Assembly (NCBI GenBank): GCA_034008185.1
Contig: CM067081.1
Coordinates: forward strand, 153,914,258 to 153,978,257
Direction of reading: 5' to 3'
DNA length: 64,000 nt
Source of the DNA: Gorsachius magnificus
Taxonomy: Eukaryota > Chordata > Aves > Pelecaniformes > Ardeidae
The translations under genes and the position numbers were made by a program. Positions 9,801 through 20,267 of the stretch are shown in pieces. The stretch's first letter is position 1. Each line of letters begins with the position of its first letter. The notes beneath the pieces were generated by a model, which was not told the origin of the DNA, searched no databases, and was given only the letters and a program-made list of their open reading frames with translations.

Positions 9801-12800
9801 TGCAGTTGCTGGTGTTTGCCCTTTAGAAATGAGTCCAAGTTTAACCAGAAAAACTTGCTTCTCTGCAGGCAACATGGTGGAGTGGTGTTTACCCCAAGAT
9901 ATTGATTTGGAAGGCGTGGAATTCAAGTCCATGGCAAGCGGGTCCCATAAAATCCAGTCGGATTTCATGTGAGTACTCTGAGCTATGTTACTTCTTCTTT
10001 CTCTTAGCTGTACATCTGCACCACCATCCCTCAATTCAGAATGTGCAAGAAAAATACCTTCTATGAAGTTAAGTGCCTGCATAACCGTTCTGCTAAACTG
10101 TATCCAGCCGAGCCAAAGATACTCTTCAGATACTCTCAACGTCGTATCAAGTACCAGCTAGCCGTGTGGGATCTGCTGTATGACAGCTTCGGATGTGGAG
10201 GTCAGCTGGTGAATGGGGCAGGCCAGCTTCTCAGTGGCGTGCAACTTTTAATGCGTATTGGGCAAATCATAGTGCACTGCTGCTACTGGGGCTGTCAGCA
10301 GAGGCCTAAGGTGAAGGGGAAGGAATGGTTGAACTTAAATGGGAAGGATTTTGCAGGAACTGGAAAAAGGTTCTTAATTCCGCCAGTGCTTTTGGATCCT
10401 TTAAATGTTGTGATAAACAGTCCTTGTTTGCTTTCTTCTTTACTAGCTCCTTCCTTTGGTGGAAAGACATAAGCTAGGAATTTTCTGCGTTCCTGTCGTT
10501 TTACTAACCCGGTGTTGCAGGGCAAGCAATGTTTTGCAAGGAATTGCAGTGTCTCAATTCCTTTTAGGTCAGGAGTAACAGTTACTTTCTCAATGGCATG
10601 TGGATTTACTCCGGTGCTCAGCTAGAGTATGCTTCAACACGTTGGCACCCAAAATATGACTGGGTAGCTAGACTATACTCACATCTTCAGGCACTGCAGG
10701 CTCTTCCTTGGAAGAAGGGCACTGCATTGAGTGGGTCCTGCATCTTCTGTTGGTCTTCCTTCCAAGTTCTTTCCTTACTTGCATTCCTTACCAGCCTGTG
10801 ATGTGGCTGGTAGGGGCTTTACTGGGAAATCCTGGAAACTCCTGCCTAAAAAGTCCTGTCTTGTTCCTGAGAACCTAAGGCCTTCCCTCAGCCCTTCAGA
10901 TAGCAGGGTGGGATTTCAGGGGGTTCCTTAAAGAAGAAACTGCATTCCCAAATGAGAATTTTTAGTGGTGAGTTATGTTTCTTTCTTCCCCTTCCCTCTT
11001 TTTAACACTAATCCTTCTGTCAAACGTTTGTCCCCAGTTATTTCCGGAAAGGGCTCTGTTTTGGCCTGGCCTGCTTTGCCAACATGCCTGTGGAGAGTGA
11101 GTTAGAGCGTGGTGCCCGCATGAAGTCCGTGGGGATTCTCTCCCCTTCCTACACCCTGCTGTATAGGTACATGCACTTCCTGGAGAACCAGGTCAGGTAA
11201 GTTCCCTTGGGAATGGGACTGGCCACTCCCCGCCTGGGAGAAGTAACGCTGCCTCGATGGAGAGCGGTTTTAGGCGTGAGTGAGAATTTGGCTACAATGC
11301 TGAGCTATGATTTCTTTGAATGACTGCTTCTCCAGAAAGAGTTACAGGTTCACAACGGGAAGGAAACAAGGAGCTGATTAGCAGCAGTCTGCTCATTGCT
11401 AACAGGCTAGTCAGATGCTATCCAAACCCTACTTATTTTGTGAGGACATAAGTGTCAAGGGGAGAGCTGAGAGGACACAAAGTTCCCCTTTTCTCCTTCT
11501 GAAAACCATTTTACTGAGGGCTCTCAAAAGGCTTCTAAACCTATGATGGTGATCCTGGCTAGGTGTGTGCTTCAGCTGTGTTGACTGGACCTGGCAGGGG
11601 AAATGGTGATGATAGAAGGGAAAGCTGTTCCTACCTGAGCATATTTAAAACAGGATCGGTCCTATGCATACATCAGCTCGCTGTCTCCTTCAGTCCTGCC
11701 CGTGTTCTCTGGCTGCACTGAAAGCTGGTGTTACTCCTGAGGCTTCGGCTGCCCTCCTGGATAAGTCTGTGCAACTGAGGCACCCAGGGCTCCTTTGCTA
11801 GCTGGGAAAGCAGAAGTTGGCTGGGGGCAAGGCACTAAATGAGTCTGGAGACACTACAGATCTCCCCTTCTTTCTTTTATTTTCCAGACACCAGCTGGAG
11901 ATGCCAGGGCACTACTCCCATCTAGAGGCGTTCTATGATGACAAGAAAGGAGTTCTCCCTGATAGCAAGGGCACCCCCACCTCTCAGCAACCTGTCCACT
12001 GGCTGCCATCCATCCACAGATACATGTACCCCGAGATGAAGGTGAGGCAGGTGCTGTGAGGCTTGCAGGAATGCGCAGTGTGCTGCTGCTGCTCCTCACT
12101 GGTGTCTCATACTGCTTCATACAGGCAGTCACTCCAGCGCTTTGTAGGCTGCTTTAGATAAGATTTTGTTACTTGGGCTCTTGGAAGCTGCAGTTCTCTG
12201 TCACTGCTGTGTGCTGGTCTTGCTCCCACATTTAGACTTAGCATCTGTGCGTGTGTCCCTGTTTCACCTCTGAGCTGTTTTCTTCCCTTTCCCTCCACCT
12301 GCAGATCACACACCCTGCTGGCTGTATGTCTCAGTTCATCAAATTCTTCGGTGAGCAGATCCTTGTCCTCTGGAAGTTTGCCCTGCTGCGCAAGCGCATA
12401 TTGATATTTTCGCCACCTCCAGTTGGAGTTGGTCTGCTATAGAGGTATGTTTCCAGGGACACCGCAGAGCTCTGATCTAGTAGGCTGAAGCACTGCAGAA
12501 ATGCCTGCAGGTACTGAGGGGACAGGCATCATGCAGGTCTTTAAAATGCACCGCAACCATTCCTTGTGAAGATGCCGTTCAGCCTGCATTTACCCATTTT
12601 CTACAAAATGCTTTTTCTTCAGGTCTTTTGCATAAGGGCACACCTGGCGCTGTCACATACAGTTCCTGTCAACACAGGAAAATAAGAGTGCTGAATGAAT
12701 TTGTGGAACCTAGAACATGGGATTCCTATAGGAGAACCGATTTGCTATCCAAAATAGGATGTCCTCACTTGAGAAGTTCTGGTATTTAGGGGTACTTCAA

Positions 12801-15185
12801 AGCTCTTACCATTGTTTTCAGAGAAGTGTGTGGGAGAACTGGGTAAGTGGGGTTCAGAATGCCCTTGGAGGCAATACTGAAAGCATCTCAGGATATACTT
12901 CTCTTGTCTGCAGTGTATTGCTGCTGTTGCCTTGCCAATGTTTCTTTGCCTGGTCTTGGAGGAGCTGTCCCAGAGTCCAAACCATTCTTCTATGTGAATG
13001 TGGCAGACATAGAAATGCTGGAGACAGAAGTATCATATGTGGCCTGTAAGTATGATGGATTAGGTGTGATGTTTTTAACTTCAGGCTGCAAAATGTCTCA
13101 AGACATCAGACTGTGGGATAAAACTGATGAGAAATAGGATGTGCATGGAATTACTAACTATGAAAGCAGAAGAGAACAGTTGGTCTGCTGGAAAAGCAAC
13201 GTGCTGCTCTGAAAATCTTCTCTGATTTTGTCAGGTACAACAGAAAAGATCTTTGAGGAGAAACGGGATCTCTATGATGTCTATGTGGACAACCAGAATG
13301 TGAAGACGCATCATGAGCATCTGCAACCACTCCTGAAAATTAACAATGCTGACAAGGAGAAGTACCGACGGCTCAATGACCAGAGGTAACAACAGACATC
13401 TGGGTGTGAAGCAGACACCACTCCTTTGTACTTTCCTTCTTGTCTTAGTATTGTCAAAATTTCACACTGCTTCAGCTCATCTCTTTTGAGATTCTGGTTC
13501 CACAGTAGCTGAGTGGTGTGAGAGCCACCGGGCACTCTGCACACATACGGGCACTCCACCAGTGAGCTGATGGAGCAGGTGGAGGGGAGGAAGGTTGTGA
13601 CTCACCATTCGTTCACCACTGATCAGTAGCAGGAACGAAGACAGCCTGCTTTCTAGCCCAGTCCCTTATAAAGACTACCCTGTTGCCTCGGATATCGGGC
13701 CAATGGTGTTAATCTGATTTGTCTCCAAGACACGGAGAAGTGAAGTTTTTAGTTATAATCCTTGTCTTCTCATAATGCTTTGAGGTTCACTGTAGGTATA
13801 TGCATTTAATCTGTCTCCCTTCTCTCAGGCAGATGTTAATGTATTCTCAAGAAGTGGGTGAGGATTGTAGCTCCTGTGAAGAGGACCTTTTCATCTTGTG
13901 AGTGGCTACCTCTGATACTCAGCTGGTCACTTTTAGGTTTAGGGAGCCTCTTTCACTGATTTCATGTTGCACTGGTTTGGCGTATTATGAAACATTATGG
14001 TTAACATAATTCCATGGTCAGCAATTTTCCTCTAGGGATCCAAGAACCAAACTGTCTCTTCCTCTTCAGATCACCTTCCTTTCAATTTGACAAGCCAAAT
14101 GCAGCCATATTAGTCTCCACTGGGGTCTCCTTAAGTGCTGGTAGGGAAAGGGAAACTTTAAAAAAATAATTAGAAATGCAAGAATCCCCTCCCATTTTTT
14201 AAAACGTAAGCACTATAGGACTTTCCATGCCAGAACATTTGGCTCAGGAAAGGACAATGTCTGTGGGAAGCAGGCGCTGTACCATGCCGGGGAGGTACAG
14301 GGTGGAGATAAGACCTGCATGTGAAGGGTTGGCCCATTGATGTGGCTGGCTTTGTACCTGGCAAACAGAGGAACCAGAACTGGGTGTAGAGTATGAGGCA
14401 TGGAATTAGATGAAAACCACACCTTTACCACCTCTGAAGCCCTTCAGTGCCTGTTGCTATTGTTCAGTCTGCAGCAGGTGAGAAGTAATGGGATGAAACT
14501 GTGTGAAGGGCTGTCGGGGCAGAGCTCTGATAACCGAGCTGCACGGATGTAGCCAGAGCTCTTTTTGGACAGCCTTGCATGTTCCTAGGAAAGCACTGAG
14601 AAGTAGCTCTCACTGCTCTGTTCTGTACAGTAAAGGAGGACGACAACACTTTCCTCCTTTGCATTACGGGAGCTATAGGTCTGATATACCCACTTGATTA
14701 CCACAAAGTACACATTAGTTGATAACGTGGCTTTGCTTCTGAAGAGCGAAATGCCTGCCATAAATCGGCCAGACAGAAGCACTGCTGTAAATTAAAAGTT
14801 ACTGCTTTGTCTTTGTTTATTCTGGGTCATCTGTAGGGTAGATGGCAAACTACTACAGTGTCACCTAAGAAGGTGGGTTCTGTGATTAAAGGGGGTTAAA
14901 TGCAGTTCTGGGGCTCTGCTGCCTGTTTGATAAATGTGCTGTCTTTTTGGGGGTCCGATGCCATCATCTTAGCTGACTTTATCCTATAGGTTTTTCATGG
15001 AGCAGAACAACCGCATATTTCAGACGCTGATGGAGGTGTCGGCCAGCCAGGACAAGACACTGACAGCTGACCACGCACGAGGCATGGGCCTGGATCCCCA
15101 AGGGGATCGAAGTTTCCTTATGGACCTGCTGGAAGTGTATGGCATTGATGTTATGCTAGTCATTGACAACCCCTGCTGCACCTAA
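3693..15185 (+). CDS. DENND11: DENND11 (LCHN/KIAA1147), longin/DENN-domain protein; nine coding exons, exon 5 frameshifted
   Basis: DENND11 belongs to the AVL9/DENND6-like branch of the DENN family, predicted Rab-exchange-type cytosolic proteins linked to membrane traffic and neuronal outgrowth; its exact substrate is not established. Nine exons (3693-3867, 9869-9968, 11038-11196, 11888-12041, 12305-12444, 12914-13045, 13235-13385, 13829-13897, 14990-15185) match the family end to end. Landmarks are N-terminal [19 protein letters not shown], then [56 protein letters not shown], the [13 protein letters not shown] segment and a C-terminus ending VIDNPCCT. Ignoring one extra base in exon 5, all phases join to 424 residues (human about 455, from memory). 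Two defects stand out. Exon 5 has a +1 insertion giving a stop after about 241 codons. The conserved stretch expected just before exon 2 (the first longin strand) is not found. The start was chosen for family match and strong context GCGGCCATGG. Confidence 0.93.
3789..3799 (+). repeat. Poly-G run inside DENND11 exon 1
   Basis: Eleven consecutive G residues following GGC/GGCGG repeats, inside the coding frame (poly-glycine). It is a likely site of length variation, sequencing error and G-quadruplex formation. A miscount here would shift the frame of the rest of exon 1. Confidence 0.9.
5056..5118 (+). mobile_element. CR1 LINE 3' end fragment
   Basis: It matches the conserved 3' terminus of avian CR1 elements: GGGGTTGGACTAGATGACCT, then a CCTTCCAACCC core, ending in the tandem tail ATTCTATGATTCTATGA. 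Only the last 60 or so bases are recognisable, as expected for a heavily 5'-truncated copy. The sense strand is +. Confidence 0.85.
7830..7843. repeat. Poly-A run
   Basis: A simple A homopolymer of about 14 bases in DENND11 intron 1, with no retrocopy recognised beside it. Confidence 0.7.
9869..9968 (+). CDS. DENND11: DENND11 exon 2
   Basis: Acceptor CTCTGCAG, donor GTGAGT. It encodes residues 59-91, beginning [18 protein letters not shown] and ending KIQSDF. Starts in phase 1 and ends in phase 2. This is the longin-like N-terminal region. Confidence 0.95.
11038..11196 (+). CDS. DENND11: DENND11 exon 3
   Basis: Acceptor TCCCCAG, donor GTAAGT. It encodes residues 92-144: YFRKG, the [19 protein letters not shown] stretch and [16 protein letters not shown]. 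Highly conserved core of the family. Confidence 0.96.
11888..12041 (+). CDS. DENND11: DENND11 exon 4
   Basis: Acceptor TTTTCCAG, donor GTGAGG. It encodes residues 145-196 ([20 protein letters not shown] to [13 protein letters not shown]). The middle, with a [10 protein letters not shown] linker, differs from the human linker as is usual for a loop. Confidence 0.95.
12305..12444 (+). CDS. DENND11: DENND11 exon 5, with a one-base insertion and in-frame stop
   Basis: It encodes [18 protein letters not shown] and [15 protein letters not shown]. The family then requires V-C-Y-R before the donor GTATGT. The bases read GGAGTTGGTCTGCTATAGAG, one G more than that frame allows, so translation runs into TAG at 12440-12442. 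The exon is 140 nt where 139 would keep phase with exon 6. Splicing at the weak GTCTGC at 12432 would restore phase while dropping four codons. Confidence 0.92.
12914..13045 (+). CDS. DENND11: DENND11 exon 6
   Basis: Acceptor TCTGCAG, donor GTAAGT. It encodes the cysteine-rich [16 protein letters not shown] segment and [20 protein letters not shown] (residues 243-286), part of the central DENN-type module. It starts with the second base of a codon, in phase with a 139-nt exon 5. Confidence 0.95.
13235..13385 (+). CDS. DENND11: DENND11 exon 7
   Basis: Acceptor TTTGTCAG, donor GTAACA. It encodes [20 protein letters not shown] to [10 protein letters not shown] (residues 287-336), charged and strongly conserved. 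Confidence 0.95.
13829..13897 (+). CDS. DENND11: DENND11 exon 8
   Basis: Acceptor TTCTCTCAG, donor GTGAGT. Short exon encoding [20 protein letters not shown] (residues 337-359); the acidic loop varies between species. Confidence 0.94.
14990..15185 (+). CDS. DENND11: DENND11 exon 9, C-terminus and stop
   Basis: Acceptor ATCCTATAG, stop TAA at 15183-15185. It encodes [20 protein letters not shown], the AEHARG-like region (here [17 protein letters not shown]) and the final [20 protein letters not shown] near-perfect match to the family C-terminus. Confidence 0.97.
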
Positions 15186-15392
15186 ACCAAGGGCAAGAGA
15201 GATGGGGAGCAAAGATCACTTTTTAAAGACTACCAGACATTGCTTAGGAGGATCACTGGAACTTACCACAGCCACTGGACGGATCTCATTTTATTTAATA
15301 ACTTTATATGAAGAGTATTTATAATTTTAAAACAAAATGTGATTTTTATTTTCTCCCCCTCAACTTCCCAACAAGTACCTGCTCCAGGTTTG

Positions 15393-15440
15393 GTTTTTTT
15401 TTTTTGTTGGTTGGTTGGTTTGGGTTTTTGTTTAGATAGG
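15393..15440. repeat. T-rich and (TTGG)n simple sequence
   Basis: A T homopolymer followed by TTGG repeats and GGGTTTTTG, inside the DENND11 3' UTR. Confidence 0.7.
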
Positions 15441-18422
15441 ACCAGTGGCACCTTTGCACCAATCCTCACTGTTGCCAGTGATAGCTAGGTTTTGGCCTAG
15501 CCTGGATACCTGAGGGCTGAAGACTTCAGGAAAGCACTTTGTCTGATGGGGACCAATGTGAAATGCTGTAGCTGAGCTCTCAAGACTTGACTGGAAAACC
15601 CTCCCATCATCCCCTCTTCCACTTGGGGACTGAAGAGAGCTTCAGCACAGGCTGTTAGTGGCCCAGTCTCATAAAACATCTCCTGTCCTACCATGTTTAT
15701 TGGTGGGGGCAGTTAAACCAATGATAAAAAACGGGACTCCTTTCAACAACCCTCACCCAACTTTTAGTAGTGGAGTTGGACTAAAGACACCCTTCCTCAT
15801 CAATGGTAGAAGCAAGTTTGGGATAAGGGGGTGCTACAGGATCTTACGACTTTGTTTACCGGAGCGCATGGTTTCACTTCCAGCATATGAGGTGGTATAA
15901 ACTGGCAAAGACTATACCTACCTATCTCATAGCTGGAGAAGAGCACCATCTCTACTTAGTCCCTCCTACCCCTTCCTCTGGTTTTCAGTTGCATCACACC
16001 TGCAGCTTTGGTTTAAAATCTTCAAACCAGCAAGATGGTCTCCCATTTAACAGGGACCAAGGTCACTGAGCCACCTTCCAGGCACTATGTTCTCCAGCCT
16101 CAGCTCAGCTGGTGCTGGGCCGGATTGGGTTGAATTAAGTATGCTTTTAACTAATGTCACTAGCCTGTCCTTTGTAGCAGCTGGTACTTGTTACTCCTTT
16201 GCTTTAACATCGTCTGCTGATCCTCCTCTTGTCGAGCAGCCTTCAGCAGTGCCTGCCGCTGTCCTTGGCTTTCAGTGTGAGACAGAGAGCAGTATGTGAC
16301 CTTTCAGCTGGAATGGCTTCGCAGTTTGTGGGAGGTTCCCTTGGAGTTTGGTGGTCTTAAATGGTGCAGCTGCTAGAAACAATGTCTAACAGCAAGCCTT
16401 TTTTTCTTCCTGGGCAGAAAAGCTGTAGAACCAAATGAAGAGTGTTTCTTATTCTTGTGCTGTGGAAAGAACAGGATTCAGTTCATGCAGGACCAGTGGT
16501 GACCTCCAGGAAGACTGTCCCAGGAAAGAGTAATCCCTTTGCCACACAAAATCAAAGAATGGTACTCCGGGTTCTAGGTGTGACATGCTGCTGTGCCCAA
16601 AATCCTACAGCCAGTAGTAGCATCAGCTTTAAGTTAACTGTTCTTCCTGAACTGTGGCTGTTGCTAATTAGCTGCTGCTTCTACCATAATCGACTTCCGC
16701 ACCCTTGGAGCCTTTCTGTGGTTTGTAGAAATACAAACTGTAGCTGATGTATCCATTTATCCTACCATTTAATAGGATGAGAGCAAGCCTGAACTACTGA
16801 AGTCTTTTTAAAACAAGTGAAGCAAATGTTCTGCAAGTAGACCCTCTGTGGATTGTTTCCCTCTGGAAGGAAAGAGGCCGGCACATCTTGTTTTTCCTTG
16901 AAGGCTATCTGCAGCAAAGGGGTAGTTTCGCTTGCTGTGGATTCAGAGGTTTTAGCGAGGCGTGGGATCAAGGGCCTCACAAGGCTTATTGCACAGTTCA
17001 TTGGTATGAGCTTCAGCTTATTATGTTCCTGTGATGTGCCTGTCTCTGAGCAGTTGCTCCCCTGCTTGCTTTTTCAGGGCTTTGGATGTTTTTGTACAGG
17101 AGAAAACACACTGCTGCTTGTATTGCTAGTTGCTCAGAACTATAATCATCCTTAGAAGAAGAGAAAAAAAAAGGATAAAGAGGAAAAAACAGAGCTGAAT
17201 AATGGAAAGATCAGTCTCTTTTCCTTAAGAAAAGGCTTTGGTTTTAAATTGACACCTCTAGTATCAAAGTGACGCGCAATCTCCATGCTTTTTTCTAACT
17301 TCCACTGTAGTTTTAACATGCTGTCTGCAGCGAAGATCCCTGAGGAAGCATAGCTGGTACTGCATTGCTGTCACTTAACTTCCTTCAGATACAAAAAAAG
17401 GAACTAGTCTCTGGCAATTCTTCCTCTCACTTTCTTGAAGGTTTGCTACATAGTTTAGCTGTGGTTAGCTGTTAATGACTTTCTGTTCTCTCTGATGTCA
17501 GTAGTTATTTTGCTGAACTAAACAGAAACACACCTTTAATTTGTCATTGACTGCAGAGGCTGTAAAATTTCAGAGGCTTTCTAACACCTGCATTAGAGTG
17601 CTATGTTCACGAGCTCTCAGAACATCAGGTCTAGTAGACAGCACTGCTAGAGCCCACCCAGCAGAGCCTCCTGAAATTGCTATTTGACATTTATTAAAGC
17701 TCTGCTTTCCAGAAACTAGGTCTTCAGTTGCTAGCAGTAGTGTGGGTGCAGAAGCATCAAAGCAAGCAGATTACTGTAAAAGTAGCATCCACGCTACATC
17801 CCAGCTGGATGGCTACAGCCTATTTTGCTCTTCCTTGTAATTTTGCTTCTCTACAGCCTCTCTTGGCAGGTGATTGCTACAAAGACAGAAAACAGAACAA
17901 AAAGACTTCTCTATCCTAACCCACCCTTGTTTGATTTGCTGCAAAAGAACTTTCCACCTGCGCTTCCCTTTTCCAATAGACATTGCTTTTATTGTTGTCA
18001 CATGTGGAAAATCCTTGATAAATGGGCACATATTATAAACAAACGGCTACGGCTTGGGCCATGAGGGCTTGTTCAGTAGGCTGTTTTTGTTTGGAACCAA
18101 CTTTGCTGAATCTTATCTTACTGGGAGGTAACAAGGTAAAACAGTTAAGTGCATACATTTAAAATCCCCTCCTTGGCACTTACTTAGCAGTTGCTTTTTT
18201 GAATACTAGCAGCTGGAAGGGAGATGGTTACTTGGTGTATTTTGAAATCAAAGAGGAAGGAAAGTGTGGCATAAGGTAGGATATTGCCAATTACTGGAAA
18301 AATTCTCTTCTCCATTTGAAGTACTTTGCCTTTTACAGTGGTGCCTTTAATTTCTTTGGTGTGATGTCTCTGGTCAGTTGCTTGTGATCAGAGCCCAGGC
18401 TGAATGGTGGTTACAGGAACCA

Positions 18423-18430
18423 TGTATATA
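18423..18430 (+). promoter_or_regulatory. Pumilio-type element in the DENND11 3' UTR
   Basis: TGTATATA fits the PUF-protein consensus TGTANATA. A single match in 5 kb could be chance. Confidence 0.3.
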
Positions 18431-18650
18431 TCCTGTGCCCTGGTAGACGCAGTCTGGTATGCTCCTCTCTTAACATCCAAGTCATAGCACAGCCATTGCG
18501 GGTTATCAGTTGGTACTTGCTTGAGCTTAGAACAGGAGAGCAAGAGCTTCATAGTTGCATCTTAACTTAAGTTGCACTAGAAATGTATAATCAAGTAATG
18601 AATCATTACTGCTTGTACTATCTGGATTGGAAGGTAAAGCTTGGGAGAGA

Positions 18651-18656
18651 AATAAA
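18651..18656 (+). terminator. DENND11: Candidate alternative poly(A) signal, DENND11
   Basis: AATAAA on the coding strand, 3.5 kb after the stop, within a GAGAGAAATAAAAGC context. Use is not shown by sequence alone. Confidence 0.4.
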
Positions 18657-19457
18657 AGCTAGGTTTTTAATCTGAACAAGGGATACCATGCCAGACATTT
18701 AAATCATGCAGAAGTCTTCCCACTGCAAGGTTAGGCCAAGCTGCATAGAACCAAGCACAACTAAGAACTATAATGGATACTAGGAGAAAGACATTTTACT
18801 GAATTAAGAGTTCAGATTTGTCTTGAAGACATGCTAAAATACCTTATTTTCTAGCATATATGAAGCAGTTACTCCCATGTATGTTAGAGCTAACCGTCAT
18901 GTCTGTCACAGGAGCTGAGTTCACCTATCCAGCATCCTTAAGGGCAGAACAAAGTTCCATCACCTTTTCAAGGGAAAGTAGCTTACTGTACAGCTTACTC
19001 TGTAAAGCAGTGCTATTGTAATACTTCTTGCATTTTAAGAACTGCCAAAATTAATGGACAAAAAGCTAGGAGTAGCTGTGGCCCTCCTGGTGGCAGACTA
19101 TGCAAGGGACAGGCATGCTTTGCTCTGGGAGGGGGAAGGGCAAAAGCACTCTGTCCTAATGCAAAAGTCTAGGTACAAAGCATGCACACTAACCCAAATT
19201 CTCTCACCATAGCTATTACTTCTAAGTTAGTTGTCTCCTTTCTGTCCTCCTGCCTCCCCCTCCCCTGGCCAAAGCTAGAGGTCTAGTGATTATGGGAGAA
19301 GGCAACACATAAGTCTTTTGCAAGAGACTGGAATGTACTGACTTAACAGAATGATATGTCTGTCTAAACCAGAGGGTACTAAATGCCCGTGAACCAGGAT
19401 TTCAGGTCCTGGTTAATGCAACATGCCATTCGAATGGGAATGTTTAATCACGGTTAA

Positions 19458-19463
19458 AATAAA
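19458..19463 (+). terminator. DENND11: Candidate poly(A) signal, DENND11
   Basis: AATAAA followed within 30-60 bases by T- and GT-rich sequence (GGTTGTTATCG, CCTTTTTATTTG), a good downstream element. A strong candidate for one 3' end. Confidence 0.5.
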
Positions 19464-19738
19464 CAGGTGCCTTGGGCTGGTCTATCACTAGGTTGTTATC
19501 GTTCCTTTTTATTTGTTACGGTATTTTAAGCCCTTGTAGAATGGACTGTAAGATGGAAGCCATGAGTGGGACCTAGGATTCTACTCCTGCTTCCTGTCTT
19601 GGAGTTCATACAAAGAAAGTTGTTTGTCTTGCTGTCAGACAAACATGAGAACTGAGTCCTTTCCTCAACACTGTAGATAGTGGGGTTTAGCCCCTGCTTA
19701 TTTTATGTAATGTTTTCCTCACACCTTCCCTCTGAACA

Positions 19739-19791
19739 CTGCAATTCAGAGGTCTAGAACCACTCCATACTGGAAGACCTCTGAATTGCAG
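19739..19791 (+). ncRNA. Perfect 17-bp hairpin in the DENND11 3' UTR
   Basis: CTGCAATTCAGAGGTCT (19739-19755) and its exact reverse complement AGACCTCTGAATTGCAG (19775-19791) enclose a 19-nt loop. CCTTCC about ten bases outside the left arm can pair with GGAAGG just outside the right arm across an asymmetric internal loop. It could be a structured 3' UTR element, a Staufen or ADAR substrate, or a small hairpin precursor. The stem is shorter and more perfect than a typical pre-miRNA, so no miRNA call is made. Confidence 0.5.
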
Positions 19792-20196
19792 AGGAAGGAG
19801 AAAAATTACTTGAATGGTATTTATACAAGCTACTCAACTTATGCTGATATGAATATTTAAATATCAGCCTGTGCTTCAGATGATCTTTGGTACTTTAACA
19901 TCAGAGCAGCGTTAACAGTAGCAATTCTGAAGGGAGTTCTTGGTTACCCTCAAGCAAGGAATCACATTGCAATGGGAGCTGTGCGTCTGATTCTGTGGAA
20001 GAGAATTAGTCATTTTCCCTGAAAATGGTACAGATGAACCAGAAGCTAGTTCTTACCATCTTGCCCCTTGCAGCAGGCTGGTTGTAGTTTTAACAGCTCT
20101 GATGTTGTTTGCATCTTGCAGATGTGTGGTTGCTCCCATAGGTCTGTGGCTGTGTAGAGAAACTGCTTACTAAAACATGAGTATTTTTTTAATACA

Positions 20197-20202
20197 ATTA
20201 AA
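20197..20202 (+). terminator. DENND11: Candidate distal poly(A) signal, DENND11
   Basis: ATTAAA, the commonest variant signal, followed by a T/G-rich stretch (TTTCTG, GGCTGCTGCCTTGTC). Cleavage would fall at about 20212-20232, immediately beside the predicted AGK 3' end. Confidence 0.5.
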
Positions 20203-20261
20203 GCTTACCTTTCTGAAATGGCTGCTGCCTTGTCTTTCCTGCCACCTGAGCAAAAGCTAAT

Positions 20262-20267
20262 TTTATT
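20262..20267 (-). terminator. AGK: AGK poly(A) signal (canonical)
   Basis: TTTATT on the + strand, that is AATAAA on the AGK coding strand. It is the first canonical hexamer seen after the stop codon. Cleavage would be expected at about 20232-20252. Confidence 0.55.

Larger units (their letters stand above)
3868..9868 (+). other. DENND11: DENND11 intron 1
   Basis: A 6-kb intron from GTGTAAG to CTCTGCAG. It begins in the CpG island and becomes ordinary sequence after about 4.4 kb. It contains a CR1 3' fragment near 5.06 kb and A- and T-rich runs near 7.7, 7.83 and 8.2 kb. I searched it by eye on the + strand for an exon encoding the missing longin strand and found none. Confidence 0.75.
15186..20220 (+). 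other. DENND11: DENND11 3' UTR (probable)
   Basis: About 5 kb after the stop contains no exon of another gene and no recognisable interspersed repeat, and the human transcript is also known for a long 3' UTR. AT-rich ATTTA-type sequence follows the stop (15290-15325), a Pumilio-type element TGTATATA lies at 18423-18430 and a perfect hairpin at 19739-19791. Poly(A) signals on this strand occur at 18651, 19458 and 20197, suggesting alternative 3' ends. The extent is inferred from signals, not from transcripts. Confidence 0.65.
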
